DNA from: Sulfolobus sp. SCGC AB-777_G06
Lineage (GTDB): Archaea > Thermoproteota > Thermoprotei_A > Sulfolobales > Sulfolobaceae
Direction: 5' to 3'
Assembly (NCBI GenBank): GCA_003086555.1
Contig: QEFN01000030.1
Coordinates: forward strand, 1-11,917
Length of the DNA stretch: 11,917 nt
Positions within the stretch are counted from its first letter, which is position 1. Each line of letters opens with the position of its first letter. Below the pieces are notes generated by a model. It was not told the DNA's origin and did not search any database. It saw nothing but the letters and a program-made list of their open reading frames with translations. Both the position numbers and the translations under genes were made by a program. This document shows positions 1-5,874 of the stretch, piece after piece.

Positions 1-201
1 GGGGCAACTGCATACAACGCCTTCACATGGTTAAACGTAGAACACGAGAAGTTCAACGAGAGGGATTACGCAGAACAAGGGTTCTGAAGCTTAAAACACT
101 TGCATCAATGGACTTCCACTTCCCTTGGAATACTGACAATCACAATAACTAGGTGGTTATCAACATTCTTCCTAACCTTTACACCCCAAACTACTTGTTA
201 G
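1..201 (+). pseudogene. Truncated, interrupted reading frame (possible transposase tail)
   Basis: Frame 1 is open from the window edge for 28 codons (ends NERDYAEQGF), meets TGA at 85-87, and then stays open in the same frame with protein-like composition (LKHLHQWTSTSLGILT, then RWLSTFF) to TAG at 199-201. The gene therefore starts outside the window and has one nonsense codon, or the first stop is the true end and the rest is chance. The aromatic, basic sequence resembles C-terminal tails of archaeal insertion-sequence transposases, and the window is rich in such debris, but I recognise no specific family. No catalytic motif lies in the visible part. Confidence 0.3.
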
Positions 202-257
202 ATAAGGGGGTGGTGATAATAAATGTAAATATTTCCATTGAATGAAATTGTTGTCCA

Positions 258-274
258 CACTCAGACGTTGAGTG
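258..274. other. 17-base inverted repeat upstream of vapBC
   Basis: Six-base arms cactca (258-263) and tgagtg (269-274) flank a five-base centre. It lies about 80 bases before the antitoxin start and upstream of the probable TATA box. It could bind a dimeric ribbon-helix-helix antitoxin, but it is further upstream than an autoregulatory operator usually is, and chance is possible. Confidence 0.25.
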
Positions 275-322
275 AATAATGATATTGAGTTTCTTAAAAC
301 TTGTATATCCTAAAGTAAATAA

Positions 323-332
323 GAATTTAAGG
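323..332 (+). promoter_or_regulatory. Possible TATA box of the vapBC operon
   Basis: The AT-rich element gaatttaagg is centred about 26 bases before the ATG at 353, the spacing expected for a leaderless archaeal transcript. No Shine-Dalgarno sequence is needed or evident at that start. Confidence 0.35.
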
Positions 333-352
333 TAGAAAGTAGAAAGTATACT

Positions 353-565
353 ATGCAACAAAAAGTAACCATAAAAGTGAGTGAGTCTACACTTAAAATT
401 TTGAAGAAGCTTAAGGAGGAAAATAATTTCTCATCAATAGATGATACCATTCAATACTTAATAAAAATGTATAGAGAGGAAAAATTAAAAACAGTATTTG
501 GTATAGATAAAGGAAAAATAACTCCATTTACTAGAGATGATAGGATTGAAGATCGTAATGGATAG
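353..565 (+). CDS. vapB: VapB-type ribbon-helix-helix antitoxin
   Basis: This 70-residue protein begins with an amphipathic strand (MQQKVTIKVSESTLKILKKL), followed by a helix pair (SSIDDTIQYLIKMYREE), the usual layout of a ribbon-helix-helix DNA-binding domain. The C-terminal 25 residues are polar and would be the toxin-binding tail. The family dimerises, binds the operon promoter and wraps around the cognate PIN-domain ribonuclease to block it. The gene overlaps the downstream toxin start by 29 bases, typical translational coupling of VapBC pairs. Length and sequence look intact. The ATG at 353 fits leaderless transcription. The family call rests on domain pattern and context. Confidence 0.85.
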   Translation: MQQKVTIKVSESTLKILKKLKEENNFSSIDDTIQYLIKMYREEKLKTVFGIDKGKITPFTRDDRIEDRNG

Positions 566-950
566 CTATGCGTGGATAGAATTATTCTTGGGAAGTGAAA
601 AAGGTAAAAAGGTTGTAGAAATCGTATCTTCTGCCGACGAGGTCATAACTCCCGATTTAGTATTGGCTGAAATCGGAAGAAAGTACATTAGGGAAGGGGC
701 TAATGAAAAGGAGGTCAAGAATCGACTTAAATTTGTAGAGGAAAATAGTATAGTTGCTTGCTTAGATGCGGATATAAGCATAGAAGGAGGAAAAGCTTAC
801 CTGGAATTACTGGAAAAGTCTAAAAAAGAGCGCAAAAATAAACCAGCATTGACGGATAGTATACTTTTAGCATTAGCTAGAAAGTATAGTGCAAAAATCG
901 TGTCAGGAGATAAAATATTTGAAGGTATGAAGGAGGTAATATTAATTTAA
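537..950 (+). CDS. vapC: VapC-type PIN-domain toxin (ribonuclease)
   Basis: This 137-residue PIN-domain protein is the toxin partner of the overlapping RHH antitoxin. All four expected acidic residues are visible, numbered from the ATG at 537: D9 in IVMDSYAWIEL, E45 in DLVLAEIGRK, D107 in ALTDSILLALA and D125 in VSGDKIF. These bind Mg2+/Mn2+ for single-strand RNA cleavage in this family; archaeal VapC proteins typically cut tRNA or rRNA. Other in-frame starts are TTG at 546 and ATG at 558. The first beta strand (KIVMD) argues against the 558 start; 537 or 546 is more likely. The gene appears intact and is the only complete toxin-antitoxin pair in the window. The exact RNA target cannot be read from sequence. 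Confidence 0.9.
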   Translation: MIGLKIVMDSYAWIELFLGSEKGKKVVEIVSSADEVITPDLVLAEIGRKYIREGANEKEVKNRLKFVEENSIVACLDADISIEGGKAYLELLEKSKKERKNKPALTDSILLALARKYSAKIVSGDKIFEGMKEVILI

Positions 951-964
951 GGAGAACAGTAATA

Positions 965-1063
965 CCTAGGTTAAGGAGCCGGCCACGACATGTGGAGTTT
1001 CATTGAGCACCTTACTCCTCCTCACATAGACTTCATAGTGGTGCCCTCCATTCCAATGTTAGC
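965..1063 (-). pseudogene. 3'-end remnant of an IS200/IS605-type tnpB (copy A)
   Basis: This is a short fragment, starting 15 bases after the vapC stop. It aligns over its whole length with 5875-5976 on the same strand, with one three-base indel. On the minus strand it reads as the end of a protein, ETPHVVAGSLT then TAG (966-968); the second copy reads EAPHVVAGSLT. Both are followed by the conserved cctagg. I recall such sequence at the 3' ends of Sulfolobales tnpB (OrfB) genes, whose products are RNA-guided nucleases in IS200/IS605 elements. The rest of the gene is absent, so this is debris. The repeat is directly visible; the tnpB assignment is from memory. Confidence 0.5.
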
Positions 1064-1085
1064 ATTTTATAACTAAAAACCACGT

Positions 1086-1355
1086 ATGGAGCAAATTGTT
1101 TTCAGGTTGACGGTCATCAGTTACGGATAAATGAGGTACGGGATAACAATACCTGCGAAGATAAGATAGAAAGGTGAGAAATTATACGGCAAGGAGGTGA
1201 TAGTAATTGTCATCCTACCAGATGATGAATAAATTAATAAAGAAGCATTAGAGAACTTTCAATTTACTTCAATAAACGGTAGGATAAAATTTAACGATGT
1301 AGGAAAAGTAGTTAGAATTGCTAAGGTCAACCAGGATAATATGGGGTATGTTTGA
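1086..1355 (+). pseudogene. AbrB-like small DNA-binding protein, broken by three stops
   Basis: One frame from the ATG at 1086 reads MEQIVFRLTVISYG, TAA (1128-1130), MRYGITIPAKIR, TAG (1167-1169), KGEKLYGKEVIVIVILPDDE, TAA (1230-1232), then about 40 codons from INKEALENFQFTSINGRI to TGA (1353-1355). The core, a strand followed by ITIPAKIR and a KLYGKEV turn, matches the swapped-hairpin pattern of AbrB/SpoVT-type transition regulators and antitoxins in archaea. No frameshift is needed to join the parts, yet three nonsense codons make a working protein impossible without readthrough. It may once have been an antitoxin or regulator. The assignment rests on the short motif only. Confidence 0.5.
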
Positions 1356-1564
1356 AATTCATTTTCTCAACTATAAGTTATTTTATATTACAATAAAATA
1401 TTAATCTTCCCTCATATTGAAAGATATAATTGACTTATATTCTCAACTAGTTATAATATTGTTTTTCTATCACATTATATTTATTGAATTATTTGCATTC
1501 TGGACACTCTCTTGAGGGATTATTAGATAGAGAAGAGGGCTAATACAACCTCATTCTGTCGTCT

Positions 1565-1921
1565 TCATTTCATTACAATCCTACCTTGTCTAATTTCCCT
1601 CTTCAAGGGATCCAAGACGAGGCCAAAAATTTCTAGAGTAACAACTCCTAGTAAATTTTCATCCTCGCTATCTCCTAAAATAACGGGGGAATGCCTTTCT
1701 CCGTAGGGCGGAAGTTCAATAATTGCTTCTGACACTCCCCTCTCTATAGTTGTACCGTCAGCTAAAATTAATGACACCCTTGAAATCTCCTTTAATTCTA
1801 ACTTTTCCCAAATTTCCTTTTTTACCACAGTGTAATAAGCACCGGAATCTACTAAGAACCTAACCTTCTCACTATCTCCTTTCTCGTTCTTTACTATGCC
1901 GTCAACGTAAATTAGTCCCAC
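1565..1921 (-). CDS. Retropepsin-like (clan AA) aspartic protease
   Basis: This is a 118-residue protein whose length suits a single-domain, homodimeric aspartic protease. The catalytic-loop motif is FLVDSGAYYTVV with D25-S26-G27, followed by a hydrophobic strand region (SLILADGTTIERGVSEAII) that would form the flap, and the C-terminal hydrophobic Gly motif LLGVVTLEIFGLVLDP (about 89-104), typical of archaeal clan AA proteins. The family cleaves peptides at acidic pH; its cellular substrates in Sulfolobales are unknown to me. Translation starts at GTG (1919-1921). A TATA-like aatttagatc (1941-1950, minus) about 26 bases upstream suggests a leaderless transcript. It is not in an operon: debris lies on both sides. 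It looks intact. The cytosolic location is inferred from the lack of a signal peptide. Confidence 0.85.
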   Translation of the reverse strand: MGLIYVDGIVKNEKGDSEKVRFLVDSGAYYTVVKKEIWEKLELKEISRVSLILADGTTIERGVSEAIIELPPYGERHSPVILGDSEDENLLGVVTLEIFGLVLDPLKREIRQGRIVMK

Positions 1922-1960
1922 ACACTATGTATATTTCCACGATCTAAATTACTTATTGGT

Positions 1961-1999
1961 CTTTACGAAAAAAGGGGTTAAGGGGGCGGAAAGCCTCGC
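1961..1999 (+). repeat. GC-rich dispersed repeat, copy 1
   Basis: The stretch with ggttaag, an aaagcctcgcc core and tttac-aaa upstream is also found in opposite orientation at 4817-4855, with most positions matching. It is more GC-rich than its surroundings. I suspect an end or subterminal region of an IS200/IS605-type element, but that is from memory and unproven. Confidence 0.5.
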
Positions 2000-2077
2000 C
2001 CTTCACGGTAGACCCAAAATCATATTAGAAAAAATATTTCTGATAGGATAATATCTAATCCGTGAAAGATAAAGAAA

Positions 2078-2084
2078 TTTATAA
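2078..2084 (+). promoter_or_regulatory. TATA box TTTATAA
   Basis: TTTATAA is preceded by purine-rich aaagaaa (BRE-like). Transcription would begin near 2105, about 10 bases ahead of the GTG at 2115 that opens the transposase remnant. It is probably the old promoter of that element. Confidence 0.45.
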
Positions 2085-2113
2085 GAGTGTAAAGAATTGA
2101 AGAAAGGGTTTAA

Positions 2114-2176
2114 GGTGAGGGAGACAGAGTATTACTACGTGACAAGGAAAGAGGGTAACACCGCGTCTCCCTCACC
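2114..2176. repeat. 12-base perfect inverted repeat
   Basis: The arms ggtgagggagac (2114-2125) and gtctccctcacc (2165-2176) can pair over 12 bases around a 39-base loop. Adding gttt (2108-2111) and aaac (2177-2180) extends the stem past a two-base bulge. It overlaps the first codons of the transposase remnant and lies just downstream of a TATA box. It may be a translation-limiting structure in the transposase mRNA, part of an element end, or a small structured RNA. Confidence 0.5.
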
Positions 2177-2325
2177 AAACATTCAACAAATAGGATATAA
2201 ATTACTTTCCATGCTTTAAGGGAAAGGAGAAGAGGTAGCAAAAACTCTCATCTCCGCGTGTTTACGATTCAGTAGAGAACAAGTCCAGAGCGTATGACGT
2301 ATCCCCACAGACGTTATTAAACGTT
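2115..2325 (+). pseudogene. N-terminal fragment of an insertion-sequence transposase
   Basis: From GTG at 2115 the frame reads VRETEYYYVTRKEGNTASPS, NIQQIGYKLLSML, TAA (2217-2219), GKGEEVAKTLISACLRFSRE, QVQSV and TGA. A shift near 2297 then gives SPQTLLNVYA up to the end of the neighbouring PIN gene. This resembles the N-terminal region of IS4/IS5-like DDE transposases of Sulfolobales, where a helical, possibly DNA-binding, segment precedes the catalytic core. The core is entirely missing: the element was cut off where the convergent PIN gene ends. The TATA box and inverted repeat just upstream fit an original element end. The family assignment is from memory; the open frame and its lesions are seen directly. 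Confidence 0.45.
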
Positions 2326-2725
2326 TACGCGCTTCGCGTAATCCTTTAGCCTATCCCAATCCCTATCGTTAGATAGAACATTAACTCCTTGCCTTTTAGC
2401 TATCACAGCAAGGATCGCATCAACTGCATCAACGTCTTTATCTTTCATTACTTCAAATGCCTCAACAAAATCCTTTATGTTCGGATATTCCAATTGAACG
2501 TTTTGCTGATATAATATCTTCAAAAATTCTCGACCGAACGCAAAATATTTATTTGCAACTTCCCGTTTATTTTTCTTCAGAAATCCAAGTGCATTTTTCC
2601 TTATTACCTCCATAACTTCTGCTAGAACGAGATCCGAATATATTGGATCATAGCTCCCAAGTAAGTTAAATAGCTTATTTCTCTTTTCTGATTATATTAG
2701 TATCAACGAGTACTTTCAATTTCAC
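2317..2725 (-). pseudogene. VapC-type PIN-domain toxin with one frameshift
   Basis: The gene starts at GTG 2723-2725 and reads VKLKVLVDTNIIRKEK before TAA. One extra base, most simply the A at 2677 on the plus strand, breaks the frame; removing it gives KKLFNLLGSYDPIYSDLVLA continuing into an open frame of about 98 codons from 2613 to TAA at 2317. All PIN acidic residues survive: D in LVDTN, E in LVLAEVMEV, D in VDAVDAILAV and D in SNDRDWDRL. It begins two bases after the stop of the upstream unknown gene, so it is the third gene of a leftward operon. With a single lesion it may be a recent pseudogene, a programmed shift, or a sequencing error in an A/T run. The ATG at 2613 alone would give a toxin without its first catalytic Asp. 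Confidence 0.85.
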
Positions 2726-2727
2726 CA

Positions 2728-3240
2728 CTACTTAGAAAGCCAATACAGTTGTTGTAAGAGGTGCTCCTTGTATTTATCCATTGTGAACTCTCCGCATACT
2801 GGAATAATTTCTTCACCTAAGCCGTTAATCAGAGTCAATGAAAGAACAACGTACTCTACTCTCTTTACCAATCTACAGTCGTTTAAATAAAGGATCTTTG
2901 TCTCTCGGTCTACAGGAGTCAGGTTATGCTTTATTTCTATTTTATATTCCCAACCAAGGTCTTTCATTACTTCTTCCAGGTCTAATGACTTAACGTCAGG
3001 TAAAACTATCTCCTCTAAGTCGGAGTCCCTCACGTATTTCAACCAGTCGTCGAATGTGGTAAAATATATTGGATTCCCTTCATTATCATAATCTATACGC
3101 AACACTCTGAAAGGTGGAGCATATACACTACTGATAAGATATGAAGATTGTAAATATGTAGTAGCCATTAATAATATATTATTTAGTATTTCAGTTGTAG
3201 ATCTTAAAGACTCTATCTCGCGCAACTTTTCTCTAGTCAA
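2728..3240 (-). CDS. Unknown protein, middle gene of a PIN-containing operon
   Basis: This 170-residue protein is not one I recognise. It starts with TTG (3238-3240), two bases after the stop of the upstream gene, and ends two bases before the GTG of the PIN toxin, so the three are almost certainly co-transcribed. A GAGGTGAT sequence (3258-3265, minus), about 17 bases before the TTG, could serve as a rather distant ribosome site. The first 30 residues are helical (EKLREIESLRSTTEILNNIL). Mixed strand/helix follows, with WEYKIEIKHNLTPVDRETKI and a C-terminal helix rich in Gln and Leu (EHLLQQLYWL). There is no membrane segment or zinc motif. It could be an antitoxin or partner for the PIN protein, judging only by position. 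Confidence 0.7.
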   Translation of the reverse strand: MTREKLREIESLRSTTEILNNILLMATTYLQSSYLISSVYAPPFRVLRIDYDNEGNPIYFTTFDDWLKYVRDSDLEEIVLPDVKSLDLEEVMKDLGWEYKIEIKHNLTPVDRETKILYLNDCRLVKRVEYVVLSLTLINGLGEEIIPVCGEFTMDKYKEHLLQQLYWLSK

Positions 3241-3242
3241 GC

Positions 3243-3842
3243 TTAAGCTAATTTTTCATCACCTCTTACTATCTTCTCTATCTCATTTATTAGACTTTTA
3301 ATTACATTTACGCTTACTTGCCTATTCCTATAAATTATTTCGACTAAGGATTTCCTCGAGTCAAGAACATAAGGCAAAACATTTATTGACGATAAGTATT
3401 CTGACTCTCTTAAGTCGCCTTCGTTACTATAGTCTAATAACACGTAGCCTGCCCTTTTATATTTAGACAATCCGCGTAATTCTACGTCCAAGACGTAAAT
3501 TAACATAACCTCAATTAAATAGTCTATATTTAACAATTTTCCTAGCTCAGATAACTTCAAAATAGCGTCCTCAACTTTCTCATCAGTAGTTTTACCTAAA
3601 GTTGCCTGCAAAATAATTTTCTTCTTTTCTGTAAAGGAAACCTCATATAACAGTAATTGCAAGTCATCATAAGCTATGGTAGTAAGAAGGGAAGAAGGAA
3701 CCGGGACATTAGGATACAACGACTCACTTACAGAAATTAAAGGCAATTTTAGGTTTACTTTATCGTTAGACAGTACCTTCAAAATCACATCCTTACTAGA
3801 ATTAGTAATAAGCGAGGCGGAAGCGTAACGAAACTCAGTCAT
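3243..3842 (-). CDS. Unknown protein, first gene of a PIN-containing operon
   Basis: This 199-residue protein is unrecognised. It starts with ATG (3840-3842) 26 bases after a TATA-like element, which fits leaderless transcription. The sequence is mixed alpha/beta with many aliphatic stretches (LPLISVSESLYP, LLTTIAYDDLQLLLYEV, YLIEVMLIYVLDVEL) and a basic C-terminal helix (VIKSLINEIEKIVRGDEK). LIEVMLIYVLDV is hydrophobic but contains acids and is too short for a confident transmembrane call. It is followed with a two-base gap by the second unknown gene. No catalytic motif is apparent. The frame is long, uninterrupted, has a promoter at the right distance and sits in a tight operon, so the gene is probably real. 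Confidence 0.7.
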   Translation of the reverse strand: MTEFRYASASLITNSSKDVILKVLSNDKVNLKLPLISVSESLYPNVPVPSSLLTTIAYDDLQLLLYEVSFTEKKKIILQATLGKTTDEKVEDAILKLSELGKLLNIDYLIEVMLIYVLDVELRGLSKYKRAGYVLLDYSNEGDLRESEYLSSINVLPYVLDSRKSLVEIIYRNRQVSVNVIKSLINEIEKIVRGDEKLA

Positions 3843-3864
3843 AATTAAAATTTAGAGTCAATTC

Positions 3865-3871
3865 TAATAAA
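3865..3871 (-). promoter_or_regulatory. TATA-like box of the leftward operon
   Basis: TTTATTA on the minus strand is centred 26 bases upstream of the ATG at 3842, the usual spacing for leaderless archaeal genes. A second AT-rich element lies just upstream at 3875-3882. Confidence 0.45.
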
Positions 3872-3921
3872 GGTTAATAAATAATTAAATCCTAGTGTCG
3901 CCATTTTAAGTGAATTTGCCT

Positions 3922-4053
3922 TTACAAAAGATTGAAAGCCTCGAGAATGGGCTGGGATGATGCTTTGTGGAATTCTTCAGTTTTTCTCAAAAGGAACGTA
4001 TAGTTAGCTTTTAACTCAACATAAGATTTAGAATTTATTTTACTTCTCCTAGC
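3922..4053 (-). pseudogene. C-terminal remnant of an unknown small gene
   Basis: After an upstream stop (4054-4056) the minus strand reads 43 codons with gene-like composition: ARRSKINSKSYVELKANYTF, LLRKTEEFHKASSQPILEAF, NLL, then TAA at 3922-3924. There is no start codon before an internal TTG, so the 5' part is missing. The helical, charged end resembles tails of small antitoxin-like proteins of Sulfolobales, but I cannot name a family. Part of the sequence (HKASS) recurs on the plus strand at 4079-4098, which is the basis of the inverted repeat reported here. Confidence 0.35.
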
Positions 4054-4098
4054 TTAAGATCTAAGAAAATTCAACTAATCCACAAAGCATCTTCGAGG
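3939..4098. repeat. Inverted repeat (13-base perfect arms plus 6-base outer arms)
   Basis: Inner arms gatgctttgtgga (3959-3971) and its complement (4079-4091) match over 13 bases; outer arms cctcga (3939-3944) and tcgagg (4093-4098) also match. Both copies encode HKASS in opposite directions, so this is probably two fragments of one gene family facing each other, not a miniature transposon. Confidence 0.5.
4059..4074 (+). repeat. 16-base repeat shared with 11095-11110
   Basis: The sequence atctaagaaaattcaa occurs exactly here and at 11095-11110, with a 13-base version at 11121-11133. All are intergenic. The meaning is unknown and chance is possible in AT-rich DNA. Confidence 0.35.
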
Positions 4099-4148
4099 TC
4101 AAAAAATATATATAAACGTCACCAAGCATATATATAGTAGGGAGATCC

Positions 4149-4388
4149 TTGAAAAATATTGTATCAAAATTAGAGAAAATTGCTAAGCTTGCGGAAGAGG
4201 CTAGGTAAGTAAGGAGGAGCACAGCTAATTGGGATTTCATTAGAAGTCTTCCTTCCGAGCTTAGAATAGCCATAGAGTACTACATCGAGACTGGTAGTTT
4301 TGGAGAAGCGGCTAGAATGGCAGACATGTCTGTAGACGAATTCCTATACTTTTCTAAGGACAAAGCTAACATATATGATATGTCTTAA
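4149..4388 (+). pseudogene. UPF0175-like antitoxin with one nonsense codon
   Basis: From TTG at 4149 the frame reads LKNIVSKLEKIAKLAEEAR, TAA (4206-4208), then VRRSTANWDFIRSLPSELRI, AIEYYIETGSFGEAARMADM and SVDEFLYFSKDKANIYDMS to TAA (4386-4388). The second part has the helix-turn-helix signature seen in UPF0175-type antitoxins: an SLPSELR region, a helix, GSFGEAARMADMSVDEF and a short tail. Such proteins pair with PIN-type toxins encoded next door. Here no complete toxin follows. TATATATAAA at 4107-4116 lies in promoter position. No good internal start exists after the stop, so the gene is probably inactive. The family call is by motif pattern. Confidence 0.55.
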
Positions 4389-4433
4389 GATTTTAGAGGT
4401 AGGAATTGCTGAGACCGGAGTGTTTTCATGCAG

Positions 4434-4691
4434 TCATCTATTTGAGAGCTTGTAGCAAAATAATATCAGATTTTCTCTAATATTCAATACTCCCTTTAAA
4501 TAAGCCTCGTTCAAGGGAGTCTTCTCCCTTGAATAAATTACTGGATACATGACATTAAGCAAGGCAAGACCATAATTAACCATCCTCTCACTTATAAAAG
4601 TAATACTCTCCTTAACTAGGGATATGGTCGAGAAGGGAACTGAAGCTAAGTCTTCTGATGAGGGCGTAACAAACCCCTTATATAAAACATA
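4434..4691 (-). pseudogene. Orphan 86-codon frame without a start codon
   Basis: The minus strand is open from just after TAA (4692-4694) to TGA (4434-4436) with protein-like composition: GFVTPSSEDLASVPFSTISL, VKESITFISERMVNYGLALL, NVMYPVIYSREKTPLNEAYL, then about 20 more residues to FCYKLSNR. The only ATG is internal. The 5' edge of the frame coincides with a TATA-containing repeat (4676-4696), as if the start of the gene had been replaced by that sequence. I do not recognise the protein. It is mostly helical with no obvious catalytic motif. It may be a truncated gene; the evidence is its length and composition only. Confidence 0.35.
4510..4533. other. Perfect 9-base-stem hairpin
   Basis: ttcaaggga (4510-4518), loop gtcttc, tcccttgaa (4525-4533). 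It is a strong stem-loop in the middle of the orphan leftward frame. On either strand it is followed by AT-rich sequence but no T-run, so it is not a classic terminator. Confidence 0.5.
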
Positions 4692-4742
4692 TTAGTTAGA
4701 TCCTTATTGCACGGATTTGATTGATATGGTTTATATAAGGGG
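4674..4742. repeat. Inverted pair of TATA-containing modules
   Basis: Arms at 4674-4692 and 4724-4742 are 19 bases each with one mismatch, separated by 31 bases. Each contains tttatataagg, a textbook strong Sulfolobales TATA box, one reading left and one right. The left arm and four adjoining bases (4676-4696) also occur exactly at 7450-7470. They may be back-to-back promoters or termini of a small mobile element. Confidence 0.6.
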
Positions 4743-4816
4743 CGTCATTAGCATCACTAAAAGACGTTTTGATAAAGGAGTATTTAAATATAAGGGGGAT
4801 ATCCATCCCCACTGGC

Positions 4817-4855
4817 GAGGCTTTACACCCCTTAACCTATTTTGTAAATTCCTTA
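4817..4855 (-). repeat. GC-rich dispersed repeat, copy 2
   Basis: This is the reverse complement of most of 1961-1999, with the core aaagcctcgcc and ggttaagg. It begins within the last codons and stop of the metallo-beta-lactamase-fold gene and runs beyond it. Just outside (4795-4811) is a small hairpin, ggggat-atcc-atcccc. Confidence 0.5.
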
Positions 4856-5611
4856 AATCTGTTCAAATTCTCTGGATCATAAGCTGGGATTACAATATTA
4901 CACTCTCTCCTCATGTAATCATAAGTTCTTAAGCACTCATATATGTCCTCAGCTATTCCTATTGGTATATTTTGCTCAAAATTTCCCATTAAAAACGCGG
5001 AGTCACTAATACAAACCCTTTTACCATTGTAAAAGAATTTAACTACCATTGAACTTCTATGATGACAACCAGACCATTTAACTTCTACTCCCTTAATGAC
5101 TTCCTCATCCTCAACTAATCTAATCCTATTCCAAGCTTCCTCGAAGATGTAATTTCTTATATGTTTAGGGAAGTAAATATCTCTATTTAGAAATCGTGAA
5201 GGAGAAGGATTTACCACGTCGTGATACCAGCCGATTTTAGAGAAGTATATAAATGCTCTATTTAAATAAGTGAAGCCTACCTATTGTGTAATCTTGAAAT
5301 GGCGTAATTATGATGTGGGATATATCGTCAGTATTTAGATTTAACCTTCTTAAAACGTTCTCTATTTTCTCCTCCTCTCTTACAGTAAATTTACATCTAT
5401 CACTTTTAGCCCAGTTCCTTAGGAATTCATTTCTTAAGGATAAATCATCTGGTAGGCTAGTGTTTATTAACACGTATCCATCATCACTCTCTAAAAGAAA
5501 TGAATAAAAATATAATCTGTACCATTTGTCGAAATCCCTCATCCAATAGACCTCAGCCCTTGGGACCTCACCATGATCTCCTACTTTGAACGTTTTAAAC
5601 GACTTTATCAT
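4837..5611 (-). pseudogene. Metallo-beta-lactamase-fold protein split by one frameshift
   Basis: Two frames overlap one gene. The first (5611-5258) begins MIKSFKTFKVGDHGEVP and contains a substrate-facing strand DGYVLINTSLPDD and DISHIIITPFQDYTIG. Near 5260 a one-base shift is needed; the second frame then reads NRAFIYFSKIGWYHDVVNPS and runs to 4837, with WSGCHHRSSMVVKF, ISDSAFLMGNFEQNIPIGI and CNIVIPAYDPE. Order and spacing match MBL-fold hydrolases of the N-acyl homoserine lactonase-like group, total about 256 residues. The usual HxHxDH metal motif is replaced by TPFQDY, while GCHHRSS, SDS and the late region remain. I recall relatives with a similar TP-Q-Y variant, so this need not be decay. 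TTG/ATG starts inside the second half are unlikely to make a useful protein. Its product function is unknown. Confidence 0.75.
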
Positions 5612-5630
5612 TGGTTTAACTTGTATTTCC

Positions 5631-5640
5631 CTTATAGATA
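5631..5640 (-). promoter_or_regulatory. TATA-like box for the MBL-fold gene
   Basis: tatctataag on the minus strand is centred about 25 bases before the ATG at 5611, consistent with leaderless transcription. Confidence 0.45.
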
Positions 5641-5743
5641 ATTATTTTCCCATACGGGTTAGGAGGGAAAGATCATAGTTTCAGTCGTCTAGCTATCATT
5701 TATTAAAAAGAAGGAAATACTCTCCGATAGAGTACGGTGTTTA

Positions 5744-5794
5744 CCCGTGGCGTAACTTTTCCTTACTTTTAATTACTTTTAATTCCGCCACGGG
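5744..5794 (-). other. Hairpin right end of an IS200/IS605-type element
   Basis: Nine-base arms cccgtggcg (5744-5752) and cgccacggg (5786-5794) flank a 33-base AT-rich loop. It lies about 80 bases beyond the tnpB-like stop in the same orientation as copy B. Subterminal hairpins at such positions are recognised by Y1 transposases in IS200/IS605 elements, and the region between tnpB and the end normally encodes the 3' part of the guide (omega) RNA. Confidence 0.5.
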
Positions 5795-5874
5795 CACCTA
5801 TATAGGGGTCGGACTTTCATTGAGGTTTCATGATTCAACTTCTCGTACTCATACCCATTGTTCGGCTCCTCACG

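Noticed and set aside
566..781. Minus-strand frame inside vapC
   Set aside because: It is antisense to a gene with all PIN motifs in place.
4061..4273. Minus-strand 70-codon frame
   Set aside because: It is antisense to the UPF0175-like remnant, which has a recognisable motif.
4717..4932. Plus-strand 71-codon frame overlapping the MBL gene end
   Set aside because: Its ATG lies upstream of the TATA box that would drive it, and it runs antisense across the repeat and the better-supported MBL frame.
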